Translations under genes and position numbers: made by a program | The notes under the pieces: model-generated | The model's input: only the letters and a program-made list of their open reading frames with translations | Database searches by the model: none | Told to the model about the DNA's origin: nothing | Part shown: positions 63,297 to 64,000 of the stretch, one piece after another | Layout: every line of letters begins with the position of its first letter | Position numbering within the stretch: the stretch's first letter is position 1 | NCBI GenBank assembly: GCA_017450685.1 | Contig: JAFSTB010000001.1 | Span: forward strand, 62,001-126,000 | DNA: 64,000 nucleotides | Source: Paludibacteraceae bacterium | GTDB lineage: Bacteria > Bacteroidota > Bacteroidia > Bacteroidales > Paludibacteraceae | Reading direction: 5' to 3'

Positions 63297-63362
63297 AATA
63301 TAGAATGTGATTTATAAGCACTTAACATAAATATGCGCACAAATGGCACACATAACACGCCG

Positions 63363-63393
63363 CAAATTTACGGCTTTTTATCGTGTGAGCAAA
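63363..63393 (-). promoter_or_regulatory. Probable promoter of ntpB-ntpD-ntpI-ntpK
   Basis: On the minus strand, TTTG (63390-63393), a 19-base spacer and TAAATTTG (63363-63370) fit the Bacteroidota consensus well. It leaves a leader of about 60 bases before the ntpB ATG. No other clear promoter was seen down to the pnt genes. Confidence 0.7.
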
Positions 63394-63463
63394 ATTTTGC
63401 ACACATTTTTATCGTATTGATATTACTTTTTTTTCGCAACCACAAAACAATTTTGCCACAACT

Positions 63464-63495
63464 CTTGCACAATCAGCCGAATTGCTTTATCTTTG
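63464..63495 (+). promoter_or_regulatory. Probable promoter of the lipid kinase gene
   Basis: CTTG (63464-63467), a 20-base spacer and TATCTTTG (63488-63495) fit the consensus with one mismatch in the -33 element. It lies 32 bases before the start of the kinase gene and is divergent from the ntpB promoter. Confidence 0.7.
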
Positions 63496-63527
63496 CACGC
63501 TTAATGAATAGACCTCGTTGATAACTT

Positions 63528-64000
63528 ATGAAAAACATCGCTTTCATTATCAACCCTATTTCGGGTACTCAAAATAAGAAGAAACTGCCGAAGTTGATTG
63601 ACCAGTTGCTGGACAAAGAGCAGTGGTTGCCCAATATCATCTATACTGAGCGTGCCGGTCACGCCACCGAACTTGCCCGCCAATATGCCAATATGGGTTT
63701 TGAAGCCGTGGTGGCAGTAGGCGGTGACGGCACGGTGAACGAAGTGGCACAAGGCTTGAGAGACACCGAGACAGCCTTAGGCGTTCTGCCAATGGGCAGC
63801 GGCAACGGTTTTGCCAGACATATAGGCATACCTATGCGGCCGGCACAAGCCATAGCGTGGCTCAACAGAACAGAAACAGTCAAAGCCGACTACGGCTTAG
63901 CCCAGGATCGACTCTTCGTCACTACCTGCGGCACAGGTTTCGACGCTCTCATCGCTTATCACTTCGCCAAAGCAGGAAGCAGAGGGTTTATGACATACCT
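63528..64000 (+). CDS. Diacylglycerol kinase-family lipid kinase, N-terminal part
   Basis: The gene runs off the right edge; 157 codons are visible. It starts MKNIAFIINPISGTQNKKKL and has the nucleotide-binding motif VVAVGGDGTVNEVAQGL (GGDGT at 65-69), followed by LGVLPMGSGNGFARHIGIP, all characteristic of the DAGK/YegS/sphingosine kinase-like family. It phosphorylates a lipid such as diacylglycerol or a sphingoid base at the inner membrane. Bacteroidales make sphingolipids, so either substrate is possible. Confidence 0.92.
   Translation, partial: MKNIAFIINPISGTQNKKKLPKLIDQLLDKEQWLPNIIYTERAGHATELARQYANMGFEAVVAVGGDGTVNEVAQGLRDTETALGVLPMGSGNGFARHIGIPMRPAQAIAWLNRTETVKADYGLAQDRLFVTTCGTGFDALIAYHFAKAGSRGFMTY

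Noticed and set aside
62604..63317. 237-codon open frame on the plus strand opposite ntpB
   Set aside because: Antisense to a highly conserved gene in codon register; composition is that of a reverse-complement shadow.

Overview
The window reads as a chromosomal segment of a Bacteroidales (Bacteroidota) bacterium. Five independent promoters fit the Bacteroidota consensus TTTG-N20-TAnnTTTG almost perfectly, and most genes lack a recognisable Shine-Dalgarno sequence. The gene content agrees: methylmalonyl-CoA epimerase next to a biotin-dependent carboxyltransferase, a fused DAHP synthase/chorismate mutase, a V-type ATPase of the E/DUF2764/A/B/D/I/K set, DUF4254, and M6 proteases with a short shared C-terminal tail. 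I cannot place it to genus. There are no rRNA or tRNA genes, no CRISPR array and no insertion sequence in the window.

Layout. 0-1 kb (minus): propionate-pathway genes mmdA (cut by the window edge) and mce. 1.1-12.2 kb (plus): tyrS, V-ATPase E/DUF2764/A, menaquinone methyltransferase, a YhcH-like protein, glgB, a 55-residue membrane protein, folB and a topoisomerase IV subunit A. 12.2-15.7 kb (minus): a CLC channel with CBS domains, obg, adk. 15.9-18.9 kb (plus): mreB, grpE, dnaJ. 18.9-25.9 kb (plus): two probable outer-membrane proteins, two tandem LTA-synthase-like phosphotransferases and a GT4 glycosyltransferase. 25.8-32.8 kb (minus): an LPS assembly block (O-antigen ligase-like protein, two GT2, an LPS-type kinase, GT9, DUF4254, lptB, an unrecognised membrane protein). 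32.8-39.3 kb (minus): xth, two M6 metalloproteases, a stand-alone M6-type propeptide and mlaF/mlaE. 39.4-43.2 kb (minus): DAHP synthase/chorismate mutase and valS. 43.3-44.7 kb (plus): rpsF-rpsR-rplI-rpmE2. 44.7-45.3 kb: decayed sequence with a GltS remnant. 45.3-55.6 kb (minus): a five-gene operon built around a bacterial tubulin-like protein. 55.7-63.3 kb (minus): transhydrogenase pntA1/pntA2/pntB and V-ATPase K/I/D/B. 63.5 kb onward (plus): a lipid kinase cut by the window edge.

The most interesting part is the operon at 45.3-55.6 kb: a membrane-anchored VWA protein with a complete MIDAS, a 1081-residue tubulin-like protein with the GGTGSG GTP-binding loop, a 922-residue membrane protein, a 598-residue membrane protein with a transglutaminase-like Cys-His domain, and a membrane-anchored DNA/RNA non-specific endonuclease. 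By eye, the 922-residue protein aligns collinearly with the tubulin-like protein but has lost the GTP-binding loops, so I propose it is a pseudo-tubulin partner. Successive genes are joined by one-base TAATG stop/start overlaps. The nearest published system I know of is the FtsZ-like/VWA membrane-remodelling system proposed by Makarova and Koonin; the pseudo-tubulin, transglutaminase-like and nuclease components look distinct from it.

A second large-scale observation is that the V-ATPase operon is split. E-DUF2764-A sits on the plus strand at 2.4-5.5 kb and B-D-I-K on the minus strand at 63.3-59.0 kb. One inversion of the intervening ~58 kb, with ends just after the A gene and just upstream of the B gene, would restore the usual order E-X-A-B-D-I-K.
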